Shown: positions 44,235-54,079, counted from the first letter of the stretch. The stretch: 64,000 bases of DNA from JAJEFO01 sp009843725 (GCA_965243215.1 CBDEUJ010000003.1:1039838-1103837), one strand, 5' to 3'. A program made the numbers and translations. The notes: generated by a model not told the origin, from the letters alone.

Positions 44235-44954
44235 CATCACATCCCCAACTCCGCCCCGAGTCGCACCGCCAGCCCCCTTTCCCTGCAGCGCAGGCAGTTC
44301 CTGGCAGAGAGGGCAGCGAGGAAGAGCGGATTCCTGTCTTCCGGTCGGTCCTCCGGCCCGGACACGACGCAAACCCTGCTACATGACGAATTTGCAGAGC
44401 GTGGCGCGCGTTGCAAGCATTTTCTTCCGGGCTCCGCCTTTCGCCGTGCAACCCTCGACCCGGGACGGGAGTTCCCGCGCCATGCTGCGCGGCGGTGCCG
44501 TGCGCCAGCCCATGCCTGCGCCCGCGATGACGCACACCGCCGATCGTCGCAGGGATTTCGACAGGTGGGCTGCAGGTCCGGACCGCTGCACGGGCCGACG
44601 GCAGGCAATGCATGGCATGGATCGAAAGGCCGGGCAGACAGCCACATCAAACGGGTTGCCGTTGTTTCGCAAGCCGGATACGAGATTTCCGAAGGATTGA
44701 GCTATGGTCCAGTCGTTGGAACATATCCGTGAACGTGAGACGGCTCCAAAGCCACTGGAGCGTCATGGGCGCCAACCCCTTCCCCGCCATCGCGCGCGGT
44801 CTTCCGGACAGGCGTTGGGCGGATCTCAGTCACCGGACAGCGTTGGACGGGGCAACGTGAACGACGCATTCGAGAACAACCTTGGGCAATTCGGGCCTGG
44901 AAAGACCGCACAAGCCGAATTCAGATCCCCCGTGCATCCACGCGAGTCGAGGCG
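44235..44954. other. 720-base gap between the barrel protein and the MMPL exporter
   Basis: Small open frames exist on both strands (for example 44383-44700 and 44704-44958, plus strand) but none shows recognisable similarity, ribosome sites or coding-like composition. The gap probably holds divergent promoters; I see no strong -35/-10 pair, repeat or hairpin. Confidence 0.4.
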
Positions 44955-47243
44955 ATGACGCGCGAACTTCTGGACCGTTACATCGCTTTCGTCCTGCGGT
45001 TCCGTTGGCTGGTTCTCGCGATTGCCGCGCTGTTCATGATCGCGGCATCGGCGGGCTTGCCCGGCCTGACCGTTTCCGGCAGCTATCGCGTGCTTTTCGG
45101 CGCGGACAATCCCCACCTCCTCGAATTCGACAAGGTGCAGGACACCTACTCCGCGTCACGGTCGGCGCTGATTGCCGTCGCGCCCGCGGAAGGATCGGTC
45201 TTCACCCGCGAGGCCCTCGGCGCTGTCGAGGAGCTGACGGAGGCCGCATGGCAGACGCCGCATTCGGTCCGGGTGTCCTCGCTGACCAACTATTTCCATA
45301 GCGAAGCGGTGGAGGACGATCTCACGATCGAACCCCTGGTCGAAGGCGCGGCGTCCTTGAGCGACGCTGACCTGGACCGGATCCGGACAATCGCCCTGAA
45401 CCAGCCGGAACTGGTCGGACAACTGGTGGCGGAGGACGGAAATGTCGCCGCGCTGGTCGTCGATTTCATCCTGTCCGAGCCCGAGGAGCCCGCGTGGGCC
45501 GAAATCTCGGACTATCTCGGAGGGCTGCTCGACGAGGCCAGAACGGCGCATCCGGGCCTTTCCTTTTTCCTGACCGGCAACGTGATCCTGAACCAGACGT
45601 TCGAAGACGCCGGACGGGATGCGGAGAGCCTCATCCCTGTCGTGTTTTTCGTCGTCATAGCCATAGCAGCCCTTCTTCTGAGGTCCGCATACGCGGCCGT
45701 AGCCTTGGCCGTCGTCGTTGTGTTCGTCGTTCTGACTGCCGTTGGGGTCGCGGGCTGGTTCCACACGATGCTCACGCCAATCAGCGCGAGCGTGCCGATC
45801 ATAGTCATGGCCGTCGGGGTCGCCCATTCCATTCACATCGTGACTACGGCACAGGCCGGCATGCGCGAAGGCCTGGAACGAAACGCGGCACTCTCGGCCT
45901 CCCTTCGCGAAAACATGTATCCGGTGTTCCTGACATCCGCCACGACCGCGATCGGATTCCTCAGCCTGAACACGTCGAATTCGCCGCCGTTTCATGTTCT
46001 CGGCAATCTGGTGGCGCTTGGCGTGCTGTTCACGTTCATCTATTCCGTGACGCTTCTGCCGGCGCTGCTTTCGATCCTGCCGCTGCGCCCTTCCCGCTCC
46101 CGTGCCGGACGCGCGGGATTCTTCGAACGCCTGGGAGACTTCGTCGTCGCCCGTCGCAAACCCCTTCTGTGGTCCGGGCTTCTCGTGGTCGCGGCGCTGG
46201 CGTCGGGCCTGCCCAGAAACGAAGCGAGCGACAACTGGCTGCACCACTTCGACGAACGCTACGCCTTTCGCACGGACACCGAATTCATCGTCGAGAACCT
46301 GACCGGGCTGGACCGGCTCGACTATTCGTTGAGTTCAGGGACCGAGGGCGGCATCACCGATCCGGAATACCTGCGCAAGGTCGACGCCTTCGCCGAGTGG
46401 TACCGCGCACAGCCCGAAGTGCGTCACGTTCAGGCCTTTCCGGACATCATGAAGCGCGTCAACAAGAACTTGCACGGGGATGATCCAGCGTTCTACCGAA
46501 TACCGGAGGAGCCGGATCTTGCCGCCCAGCTTCTGCTGCTCTACGAGTTCTCGCTGCCCTTTGGCGCTGACCTGAACGACCGCATCGACATCGCGAAGTC
46601 GGCCACGCGAATGACAGTGGCGCTGGACAACACGTCCACCAAGGACCATCTTGACATCGACGCGCGCGCCCAAGCTTGGTTGCAGGCCAACGCGCCCGAT
46701 CTCGCAAGGCCGGCCTCGGGCTTCACCATGATCTCCGCACATTTGTCGGACAGGAACGTCGAAAGCATGCTGAGGAGCACGATTCTTGCCACGGGCCTCA
46801 TTTCGCTGATCCTGCTCGTGGTCTTCCGAAACATCCGTGTCGGCCTGGTCTGTCTGGTGCCCAACTTCGTTCCGGCAGCGATGACGTTCGGCCTGTGGGG
46901 ATACCTTTCCGGCATGATCGGCCTCGGTGCATCCGTGGTGGTCGCGGTCGCCATTGGCATCATCGTCGACGACACCATTCACTTTGTCTCCAAGTACATG
47001 AGCGGCCGTCAGCAGGGCCTGTCATCGGCGGAGGCGGTTCGTGCAACGTTTCGCGCCGTGGGGCCGGCATTGTGGGCCACCACCGCCATTCTGACAGCCG
47101 GCTTCCTGGTGTTCGCCTCGTCGGGATACGAGCCGAGCTGGACGCTCGGCGTCCTGGTGGCAGTCACGATATCCTTCGCGCTTGTCGCCGACCTCTTGCT
47201 TCTCCCCGCCCTGCTGATGGCCGTCGATCGCGGGAATCGATAG
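44955..47243 (+). CDS. MMPL/RND-type membrane exporter
   Basis: A 762-residue inner-membrane protein of the RND/MMPL superfamily (hopanoid or lipid exporters and SSD-type proteins). Two repeats of one helix plus a large periplasmic domain (about 35-200 and 400-590), each followed by a five-helix bundle: PVVFFVVIAIAALLLRSAYAAV..., and STILATGLISLILLVVFRNIRVGL with VAIGIIVDDTIHFVSKY carrying the acidic pair used for proton coupling. TSATTAIGFLSL and ATTAILTAGFLVFASSG are family motifs. It is probably functionally linked to the divergent barrel protein. Confidence 0.88.
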   Translation: MTRELLDRYIAFVLRFRWLVLAIAALFMIAASAGLPGLTVSGSYRVLFGADNPHLLEFDKVQDTYSASRSALIAVAPAEGSVFTREALGAVEELTEAAWQTPHSVRVSSLTNYFHSEAVEDDLTIEPLVEGAASLSDADLDRIRTIALNQPELVGQLVAEDGNVAALVVDFILSEPEEPAWAEISDYLGGLLDEARTAHPGLSFFLTGNVILNQTFEDAGRDAESLIPVVFFVVIAIAALLLRSAYAAVALAVVVVFVVLTAVGVAGWFHTMLTPISASVPIIVMAVGVAHSIHIVTTAQAGMREGLERNAALSASLRENMYPVFLTSATTAIGFLSLNTSNSPPFHVLGNLVALGVLFTFIYSVTLLPALLSILPLRPSRSRAGRAGFFERLGDFVVARRKPLLWSGLLVVAALASGLPRNEASDNWLHHFDERYAFRTDTEFIVENLTGLDRLDYSLSSGTEGGITDPEYLRKVDAFAEWYRAQPEVRHVQAFPDIMKRVNKNLHGDDPAFYRIPEEPDLAAQLLLLYEFSLPFGADLNDRIDIAKSATRMTVALDNTSTKDHLDIDARAQAWLQANAPDLARPASGFTMISAHLSDRNVESMLRSTILATGLISLILLVVFRNIRVGLVCLVPNFVPAAMTFGLWGYLSGMIGLGASVVVAVAIGIIVDDTIHFVSKYMSGRQQGLSSAEAVRATFRAVGPALWATTAILTAGFLVFASSGYEPSWTLGVLVAVTISFALVADLLLLPALLMAVDRGNR

Positions 47244-47909
47244 GGCCCTTCACGGGATGACCGCCAGGAGATCGCGCAATGCCGCCAACACTTGAGAAGG
47301 CACGGCCATGATGTCGCGGCCCGCCCGGTTGAATCCCGTCCCGTTGACGCGGACGACCACTGCCTGCCGTGCCTTCCGGCGAAAGCCGGCGCCTCAAACG
47401 GTTCCAGGCACGGCACTTGACCGGCGGCGTGGATCAGCGTCGGACGGCCAGCACCATACGAGGCTCCCAGGGCTGCCTCGCCGGCGAACGGGGCGGAAAG
47501 CGGCGGCGCAATGTGGTTCGGCGACAGACATCGGTGCCGTCAGTCTGAATTGCCGCTTTGGCCTGTCCCGCGGGGCCGTGCTGCATGGGTCAAGCCGGAC
47601 TCCGGCCCGTGTCTCTCAGTGCAGGACTTGCAGATCATGGTCCGCCGTGCCGGGAGAGCCTGAACAAGACGGAAACCGGCAGGTTCTGCTGACGCGCAAT
47701 CGTGTGTTGAGCCTCGTTCGACGGACGACCATGTTGGTCTGGTCAACCCCTTGGCAGTACGCCTCGCTTCCACCCTGGCCCAGGATTGGCGATCATGCGC
47801 GAGGCCAAGCCCTCGGGGCGTTTCTTTGGCGCGGGGTTTGCTGCGGGTCGGACAGATGAAAGCCGTGCATTCCCGAGGCGTTCGCCCAAGGACGGGGGCC
47901 GGTTCGGTC
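47244..47909. other. 666-base gap with a nested hairpin
   Basis: No credible gene between the MMPL exporter and the rhodanese gene. Short frames lack similarity. The notable element is the 51-base nested palindrome at 47365-47415 listed separately. The remaining sequence probably holds the promoter of the rhodanese gene, which I could not pinpoint. Confidence 0.4.
47365..47415. repeat. REP-like nested palindrome
   Basis: Outer arms TGCCGTGCCT (47365-47374) and AGGCACGGCA (47406-47415) are a perfect 10-base inverted repeat. Inside sits a second hairpin, CCGGC-GAAA-GCCGG (47376-47389), with a stable GAAA tetraloop. Its size and the ...TTCCGGCGAAAGCCGG... core resemble the dispersed REP-type palindromes of proteobacteria, and it lies 120 bases after the exporter gene where it may act as a terminator or mRNA stabiliser. 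Only one copy was seen in this window. Confidence 0.5.
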
Positions 47910-48812
47910 ATGGCGCGGACAACGCTCAAGCGGATTGCGGCCCTGGCGCTCGTTCTCGCGTTCCTGGCCGGGCCCGTGCTGGCAGAACGGTACAAGGGCT
48001 TCCCGCGCGGACACGCCCTGATCACCGCTTCCGAACTGAAATCCATGCTGGAAAGCCCGGGCCCAAAGCCCGTGGTGCTTGCCGCCGTCGGGAAGCTGTC
48101 CTGGCTGGCCGGACGCATTCCCGGTGCCTACCACGCTCCGCGACGCTCCTATACCGACAGGGAAGGCATGGCGGTCAGCCGAAAGCAGTTCCAGCGCTTC
48201 GCGCGCAGGCACGGCATCGACGAGAGTTCCCAGGTTGTCGTGTACGACGAGAAATACGACGCAGCCCGGCTTTGGTGGCTGTTCTTCCTGTACGGCAAGA
48301 CCGACGTCCGGCTGCTTGACGGCGGCATGGCCGCATGGCGGGAAGCGGGCCATGGCGTCGACCGCGGGTTCGGCCGGTCGCCGCCGGGCGGAGGGCGTTT
48401 CGTCGCGTCTCCCGCGCTTGACGGCTGGGTCGCCGACATTGAGGACGTTGCCGAGGCCGCGACAGACGGCATTCCGATCTGGGACACGCGAGACCTGCCC
48501 GAATGGAACGGGGCGTCGATCGGCGGACTTCCTCCCGGTCGCATAGACCGGGCGCGCTTCATCGGCTGGAAGGCGTTCCGCAGGGCCGACGAGGGACGGC
48601 CGTCCGAGTTCCGGACCGCTGCAGAGACCTCCGCCGTTCTTGATGCGGCGGGCTTCGATCCCGGGACCGACCACATCTTCTATTGTCATTCCGGCGTACG
48701 AGCGGCCACTCCGTTGCTTGCGCTCTATCTCATGGGCTATCCGACCGAGCGTCTGCGCCTCTACGACGGTTCCTGGATCGACTGGAGCCGGCAGCGCCTT
48801 CGCAACCGTTGA
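47910..48812 (+). CDS. Exported rhodanese-family sulfurtransferase
   Basis: A 300-residue protein with a Sec signal (KRIAALALVLAFLAGPVLA) and two rhodanese domains. The N-terminal domain (ITASELKSML...VVVYDEKYDAARLWWLFFLYGKTDVRLLDGGMAAWREAG) lacks the catalytic cysteine; the C-terminal domain has IWDTRDLPEWNG and the active loop YCHSGVRAATPLLALYLMG with the catalytic Cys. This is the thiosulfate:cyanide sulfurtransferase layout, here periplasmic. ATG at 47910 directly precedes the signal. Convergent with the glycerate kinase gene. Confidence 0.85.
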   Translation: MARTTLKRIAALALVLAFLAGPVLAERYKGFPRGHALITASELKSMLESPGPKPVVLAAVGKLSWLAGRIPGAYHAPRRSYTDREGMAVSRKQFQRFARRHGIDESSQVVVYDEKYDAARLWWLFFLYGKTDVRLLDGGMAAWREAGHGVDRGFGRSPPGGGRFVASPALDGWVADIEDVAEAATDGIPIWDTRDLPEWNGASIGGLPPGRIDRARFIGWKAFRRADEGRPSEFRTAAETSAVLDAAGFDPGTDHIFYCHSGVRAATPLLALYLMGYPTERLRLYDGSWIDWSRQRLRNR

Positions 48813-48910
48813 GTCGCGCGGCGATGCGTCGTCCCTGCGGACGTCGAAAGGCTGTTCCCGATTGCCGGCAATGGCCGCGACACTGTGCCGGCATCGATCC
48901 GAACGCCCGG

Positions 48911-50173
48911 TCAGCGGACCAAAACGGCCCTGAAGTCATTGACGTTCGTGCCGGTCGGGCCTGGCGTGAACAGGTCTCCAAGCGCATCGAGCCCTGTCCA
49001 GCTGTCGTGCAAGGCAAGAAGCGATCCAGGATCCATTCTCGCCTTGCGCAGCCGTTCCCAGGTCCAGCCATCCACGAACGCACCGGCGCAGCTTTCGGTG
49101 CCATCAATCCCGTCCGTATCTGCGGCGAGAGCGGTTACGTCCAGCCCTTCCACGCCACCGGCAAACGCAAGCAGGAACTCGGTGTTTCGCCCTCCGCGCC
49201 CTCCGCCAACGTCAACTGTCACCGTAGTCTCTCCTCCGGACAGGATCACCGCGGGCGTTGCGAACGGGCGGTCGCGAAGCCTTGTCTCCCGGGCGATCGC
49301 GGCGTGGACACGCCCGACATCGCGCGCCTCGCCCTCCACGGCATCAGACAGGATGAAGGCACGAATGCCGAGCCGCGCCGCGCGAGCCGCCGCCGCTTCG
49401 AGGGAGATTCTTGCCGACGCAACGATCGAAACCGTGTTGCGGGCAAACCGCTTGTCGTCCGGGGACGGGGCATCCGTCGCGGAGTCAAGATAGTCGCGGA
49501 TCCGGCCGGGCAACTTGATCTGATGGGCTTCGACAAGCCCCCGCGCTGCGTCCAGCCCGGCTCGATCCGGCACGGTCGGTCCCGACGCAACCTGGGCTGG
49601 ATCGTCTCCCGGCACGTCGGACACGATCAGGCTGACGACGCGTGCGGGATGTGCCGCCAGCGCCAGCCGACCGCCCTTGATCGTGCTGACATGCCTTCGG
49701 ACGGCATTCATGGCCGAAATGGGAGCGCCGGAATTCAGGAGTGCGTGGTTAAGCGCCTGCTCGTCCCGAAGCGTCAATCCGTCGGGAGGCGCCGGCAACA
49801 GCGCCGACCCGCCGCCGCAGACGAGCGCGACAACAAGATCTTCTTCCGTCAATCCTGACACGGCGTCGAGAAGCGCCTTGCTGGCCACGATCCCCGCTTC
49901 GTCCGGAACCGGATGGGAGGCGGTCAGCACGCGAACGCTGCGGGTCGGAACAGCAAATCCGTACCGGGTCACGACCACGCCTTCGAGCGGGGCGTCCCAT
50001 AGTTTCTCGAGGGCCGCGGCCATCTGCGCCGCGCCCTTGCCGGCCCCTACAACCACAGTTCGGCCTCTTGGCTTGCCTGGCAGATGCCGGGCCAGCACCT
50101 TGCCGGGATCGGCAGCAGCAACGGCAGCATCGAACAGGCCGGTCAGGAATGCCTTGTCGTCAGGGGCGATCAT
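48911..50173 (-). CDS. Glycerate 2-kinase (MOFRL family)
   Basis: Phosphorylates D-glycerate to 2-phosphoglycerate, used in glyoxylate, tartrate or serine-cycle metabolism. The 420-residue protein has the N-terminal DUF4147 domain (VVGAGKGAAQMAAALE, ALVCGGGSALLPAP) and the C-terminal MOFRL domain (ILSGGETTVTVDVGGGRGGRNTEFLLAFA, ADTDGIDGTESCAGAFVD, TGTNVND). It is the TtuD/GckA-type and not the GarK type. No glyoxylate genes are next to it, so pathway cannot be fixed from context. Confidence 0.93.
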   Translation of the reverse strand: MIAPDDKAFLTGLFDAAVAAADPGKVLARHLPGKPRGRTVVVGAGKGAAQMAAALEKLWDAPLEGVVVTRYGFAVPTRSVRVLTASHPVPDEAGIVASKALLDAVSGLTEEDLVVALVCGGGSALLPAPPDGLTLRDEQALNHALLNSGAPISAMNAVRRHVSTIKGGRLALAAHPARVVSLIVSDVPGDDPAQVASGPTVPDRAGLDAARGLVEAHQIKLPGRIRDYLDSATDAPSPDDKRFARNTVSIVASARISLEAAAARAARLGIRAFILSDAVEGEARDVGRVHAAIARETRLRDRPFATPAVILSGGETTVTVDVGGGRGGRNTEFLLAFAGGVEGLDVTALAADTDGIDGTESCAGAFVDGWTWERLRKARMDPGSLLALHDSWTGLDALGDLFTPGPTGTNVNDFRAVLVR

Positions 50174-50330
50174 GCGTGCGTGACATCGTTTCGGGTTCGC
50201 CTGGGACAGGCAAATGCGCCCGCGCAGTTCGCGCGGGCATGCAGGCCTGACGGCAGGCAGACGCCCAAATTGAGGTTCATCCGGCGAGGGAATGGCCCCG
50301 GCACAGCGGCCGCGATGCCGGGACCTTGGC

Positions 50331-50723
50331 TCAGAGGAGCCCGAGAACGGCGCCCATGACGGCGCAACCGAACGTCGCGTAGCCGCCGTCGATCAGCGTC
50401 AGATTGAACGGCCTGTCGCCATACGCGTTGTTGATCATTATCCACGGTGAAATGAAGAACAGTCCGACACCCAATCCACCGACAAGGCCGGCCGCAAGCG
50501 TGTCGATCCCGGACATGGCAAACGTGTGCCGCATCATGCCCGCCACCAGGAGCATCGCTATTCCCGCCAGAATGAACGGCGTCTTGCTCTGATTGGCAGG
50601 CTGGCCGTTTTCGTCCACCTCGATGCCTGAAGCGGCAACCCATTGCTTGGACAGAGCCATGTACCAAGCGGCGCCAAAGGCAAAGCCGGCGATCGCGGCC
50701 GCGATTACGCTGATGATTTCCAT
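50331..50723 (-). CDS. DUF1761 membrane protein
   Basis: A 130-residue integral membrane protein with four hydrophobic segments. It starts MEIISVIAAAIAGFAFGAAWYMALSKQWVAASG and ends VMGAVLGLL, the pattern of DUF1761 proteins, whose function is unknown. It is in line with the tsaD-gpsA-EVE run but separated from it by 63 bases. Confidence 0.75.
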   Translation of the reverse strand: MEIISVIAAAIAGFAFGAAWYMALSKQWVAASGIEVDENGQPANQSKTPFILAGIAMLLVAGMMRHTFAMSGIDTLAAGLVGGLGVGLFFISPWIMINNAYGDRPFNLTLIDGGYATFGCAVMGAVLGLL

Positions 50724-50786
50724 TGTATCCTCCTTGTCGGACGTGGCGGCAGCCTATGCGCAATTCGGCCGTCTGGCCAGAATTTC

Positions 50787-51206
50787 TCAGGGACTTATCC
50801 CGCCCATCCTGCATATGAGGTCCCACTCCGCATCCCGCACGGGCTGCACTGACAGGCGGGAATTCTTGACGAGCACCATTTCGGCAAGGCGCGGTTCCTG
50901 CTTGACTTGCTCAAGCGACACCGGAGTCTTGAGTGGCATGATGGCCTTGATGTCCACACATTCCCACCGCGCATCATCCGTGGTGCTGTCGGGATGGGCT
51001 TCGGCGACGACTTCGACGGTTCCGACAATCTCCCTGTCCTTTTGCGAGTGATAGAAGAACCCCCGGTCCCCGACCTTCATTTGGCGCATGTAGTTCCGTG
51101 CCTGGTAATTTCGGACCCCGTCCCATTCCTCTCCGGCATCGCCCTTTGCAACCTGCTCGTCCCAGCTCCAGGCGGAAGGTTCCGATTTGAACAGCCAGTA
51201 TGCCAT
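50787..51206 (-). CDS. EVE-domain protein
   Basis: A 139-residue EVE (PUA-like) protein: MAYWLFKSEPSAWSWDEQ, the WDGVRNYQARNYMRQMKVGDRGFFYHS block and the C-terminal ...DLICRMGG. EVE domains bind modified bases in DNA or RNA and are related to YTH readers; the cellular target is unknown. It starts 3 bases after the gpsA stop, so it is likely in the tsaD-gpsA operon, as in many alphaproteobacteria. Confidence 0.9.
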   Translation of the reverse strand: MAYWLFKSEPSAWSWDEQVAKGDAGEEWDGVRNYQARNYMRQMKVGDRGFFYHSQKDREIVGTVEVVAEAHPDSTTDDARWECVDIKAIMPLKTPVSLEQVKQEPRLAEMVLVKNSRLSVQPVRDAEWDLICRMGGISP

Positions 51207-51209
51207 TGC

Positions 51210-52169
51210 CTACTCCTTTCCCACGGGTCGCGACAAAAGAGCTTGGACGGCGCGGGAAATGTCAAGCCGTCCCTCGATGACGTCCGCGGTGGCCTGCATG
51301 AGAGGAAGGCCCAGGCCCGCGGCGGCCGCGCGTTCCGCGATGACCGGCGCGGTGGCAAGCCCTTCGATCGTTGTCTCCCGGTCGATGTCCCGGCCCTGCC
51401 CCAGAGCTACGCCCGCGCTGAAGTTGCGGGATTTCTCCGACGTGCAGGTCAGCACGAGATCTCCAAGTCCCGCAAGACCGTGGAGCGTCTTCCTTTTGGC
51501 TCCCTGCAGGGCCGCATAGCGCGCAAGCTCGCCGAATCCGCGAGCGACCACCGAAGCGCGCGCGCTGTCGCCGAGCCCGGCGCCGACCGCGATTCCGGCA
51601 GCGAGCGCGACGACGTTCTTGAGGGCGCCGCCCAGCTCGGCGCCGCGAACGTCCGTGGAACGATAGAGGCGCAGGGCCGGGCGCGTGAGCAGCGATTGCA
51701 GCTTCCTGGATTCCTTCGCGCGCTCGGTTGCGAGGACAATTGCCGTGGGAAGCCCGTTTGCAATGTCGACGGCGAAGCCGGGACCGGTCATTATTGCAGC
51801 CGTGTGCGAAGGGCGGGCCGACCGGATCGTCGCAACCGGACCCAATCCGGTGGCTCGATCGACTCCCTTGCAGCAGGCAATGAGCACGCCGCCGTTTCGA
51901 AAGTCATGATCTCGCAAAAAGGGCGCGAGATTCTGGGCAGGCACGGCGACAAGGCAGGTTGCGGCGCCGAAGGCAGTCCCGTCGGCCGTGACCGTCAGGC
52001 TGTCGGGCAGATGATGGCCTGGCAGGCGGCCGCCCGACCGCCTGGAATCCTGCATGCGTGCCGCATCGTCAGCATCGCGGGACCAGAGCGTGATCCGTGT
52101 TCCGTCTCGTGAAAGCGCAATTGCAAGCGCGGTTCCGAACGCGCCTGCACCCAAGACGGAAATGGTCAT
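51210..52169 (-). CDS. gpsA: NAD(P)H-dependent glycerol-3-phosphate dehydrogenase
   Basis: Makes sn-glycerol-3-phosphate from DHAP for phospholipid synthesis. The 319-residue protein starts MTISVLGAGAFGTALAIALS (Rossmann GxGxxG), with ALKNVVALAAGIAVGAGLGDSARASVV-type substrate helix carrying the catalytic lysine, and GLAGLGDLVLTCTS. Overlaps the tsaD stop by 4 bases and precedes the EVE gene. Confidence 0.95.
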   Translation of the reverse strand: MTISVLGAGAFGTALAIALSRDGTRITLWSRDADDAARMQDSRRSGGRLPGHHLPDSLTVTADGTAFGAATCLVAVPAQNLAPFLRDHDFRNGGVLIACCKGVDRATGLGPVATIRSARPSHTAAIMTGPGFAVDIANGLPTAIVLATERAKESRKLQSLLTRPALRLYRSTDVRGAELGGALKNVVALAAGIAVGAGLGDSARASVVARGFGELARYAALQGAKRKTLHGLAGLGDLVLTCTSEKSRNFSAGVALGQGRDIDRETTIEGLATAPVIAERAAAAGLGLPLMQATADVIEGRLDISRAVQALLSRPVGKE

Positions 52170-53245
52170 GCTTTCGCGCCTTTCCCGCCCGACCCCAGAA
52201 GGGCCGGCTGGCTCGTGTCCAGCGGCCAGCGCGGGCGCGCGACGAGGGGAACGAGTCCGGGATTCCCGATCCGGTCAAGCTCGATTCCGGCCCAGGCAAT
52301 CATTGCGGCATTGTCTGTGCACAGGGCAGCGGGAGGCGCAACGAATCCGAGGCTGTATCGTTCTGCGACGGTGTCGATCCCGGCACGAACGCCGGCGTTT
52401 GCCGCTACGCCACCTGCGACGGCGATGGTTGCCGTGCGCGGGCGCCGCGAGAGGTAGGCTTCGACCGCGCGCGCCGTCTTCTCCGTCAGGATCTCCGTTA
52501 CGGCAGCCTGGAAGCTGGCGCAAAGATCGGCGCGATCTTTCCTAGACAGGCCACCTGACTCGGACACCAACGCGTCGCGCGCGCGGATCAATGCGGTCTT
52601 CAGGCCCGAGAAGCTCATGTTGCAGTCGGGGCGGTCGAGCAACGGCCTCGGAAAGCGAAATCGCTCCGGGTCTCCGCCTGCAGCCTCGTCCTCGACAGCC
52701 GGGCCGCCAGGTCCGGGGAGGCCAAGAGCGCGGGCCGTCTTGTCAAACGCCTCGCCGGGCGAGTCGTCCAGGGTTCCGCCGAGGCGCTGAAAGTCGTCCG
52801 GGCCGAAGACGATCAGCAGCTGGCAGTGTCCGCCCGAGACCAGAAGCAGAAGGTAGGGAAACGCAACATTGTCCGTTAGCCGTGGAGTCAACGCGTGGCC
52901 GGCGAGATGGTTGACCCCTAGAAGCGGCTTGCCGATTCCCGTGGCGATTCCTCTCGCGCACATCACGCCTGAAAGAACGCCGCCGATCAGGCCTGGACCC
53001 GCCGTGACGGCGACCGCGTCAATGTCCGAGATGCAGATGCCCGCCTCGTTCAATGCAGCCTCGACGGTGATGTCGAGCTTTTCGGCATGCGCCCGCGCGG
53101 CGATTTCGGGAACGATTCCGCCAAAGGCCACGTGCAGGGAGGCCTGGTTTGCAACGACGGACGACAGAATCCTTCTGTCATCCGACACGACGGCGGCGGC
53201 CGTGTCGTCGCAGCTGGATTCGATCCCGAGGAAGAGGCGTGCCAT
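52166..53245 (-). CDS. tsaD: tRNA threonylcarbamoyladenosine synthase TsaD
   Basis: Transfers the threonylcarbamoyl group to A37 of tRNA; works with TsaE (also in this window) and TsaB. The 359-residue protein has LGIESSCDDTAAAVV, the iron site HLAGHALTPRL-type HxxxH (NHLAGHA), VSGGHCQLL, FSGLKTALI and the VAGGVAANAGVR segment with the C-terminal DNAAMIAWAG. Divergent from hemD. Confidence 0.96.
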   Translation of the reverse strand: MARLFLGIESSCDDTAAAVVSDDRRILSSVVANQASLHVAFGGIVPEIAARAHAEKLDITVEAALNEAGICISDIDAVAVTAGPGLIGGVLSGVMCARGIATGIGKPLLGVNHLAGHALTPRLTDNVAFPYLLLLVSGGHCQLLIVFGPDDFQRLGGTLDDSPGEAFDKTARALGLPGPGGPAVEDEAAGGDPERFRFPRPLLDRPDCNMSFSGLKTALIRARDALVSESGGLSRKDRADLCASFQAAVTEILTEKTARAVEAYLSRRPRTATIAVAGGVAANAGVRAGIDTVAERYSLGFVAPPAALCTDNAAMIAWAGIELDRIGNPGLVPLVARPRWPLDTSQPALLGSGGKGAKA

Positions 53246-53316
53246 GGCTGTTCGGCTTGCGTGGCTTCCACACCGCAGGTATCACCGGGTCATGCCTCGC
53301 ACAAGAAGGCGCCGAA

Positions 53317-53997
53317 ATGGACGATCCCGGGCCCACGCTTCTTCTTACCAGGCCTGAGGCGCAATCAACGAGTTTTCTGGCCAGCTGCGAGAGGCGGCTG
53401 GGGCAGCGCATTCCGGCCGTGATCTCTCCGGTCATGGACATCATTCCCGTTGCCGGACCGCCGGACCTGGATGAGTTCGCCACGATCGTTGCGGCGTCGG
53501 GAAACGCCGTTCGCCTGCTCGGCGACAGTCTTGAAGGCCGCATCGTCCTCACGGTGGGCGAAGCCACTGCAGCGCTTGCACGCGGGTTCGGGGCGCGGGC
53601 GAAGGCGTTAGGAGAAACGGCCGAGAGCTTTCTTGAACGCATCGAGGAAGTGACCTTTCCTGCAATTGCCTGTCGGGGAAGACATGCCCGATGCAATCTC
53701 GCCGAACGGCTGTCCGCACAAGGTGTCACGACTGTCGATGCAGTGCTCTACGATCAGGTTCCACGCCCTCTTTCGCGGGCAGCACTTGCACTTCTTGCAG
53801 GCAGCTCGCCAGTTGTCGCTCCCGTGTTCTCGCCGAGAAGCGCAAGGCTCCTGTCGTGTCATCCAGCCACAGCTCCCGTAATTGTCCTTGCGATAAGCAG
53901 GGCCGCAAGAGCGGCTTGGCGGGGAGATGCAGAATTCAGGGTGGCCAGGCATCCGACCGCGGAATCCATGTGCGACCTGGTTGTCGAGGTGCTGTAA
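53317..53997 (+). CDS. hemD: Uroporphyrinogen-III synthase
   Basis: Closes and inverts ring D of hydroxymethylbilane in tetrapyrrole synthesis. The 226-residue protein is divergent, as usual for HemD: LLLTRPEAQSTSFLA, ISPVMDIIPV, TVGEATAALARGFGARAKALGETAES and the FSPRSARLL segment in the second domain. ATG at 53317 follows AAGAAGG. The hemD-mitofilin-hemY arrangement matches alphaproteobacteria; hemC, often upstream of hemD in relatives, is not in this window. Confidence 0.82.
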   Translation: MDDPGPTLLLTRPEAQSTSFLASCERRLGQRIPAVISPVMDIIPVAGPPDLDEFATIVAASGNAVRLLGDSLEGRIVLTVGEATAALARGFGARAKALGETAESFLERIEEVTFPAIACRGRHARCNLAERLSAQGVTTVDAVLYDQVPRPLSRAALALLAGSSPVVAPVFSPRSARLLSCHPATAPVIVLAISRAARAAWRGDAEFRVARHPTAESMCDLVVEVL

Positions 53998-54079
53998 GTC
54001 CTCACCTTGTTGCAGGACGCGCGTGGCATTAGATTCACGCACGAGATGACGCACGAGATCGCTGCGGAAAGGTGACGGA

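Noticed and set aside
44383..44700. Small plus-strand frame upstream of the MMPL gene
   Set aside because: No similarity, low-quality start and skewed composition; not reported as a gene.
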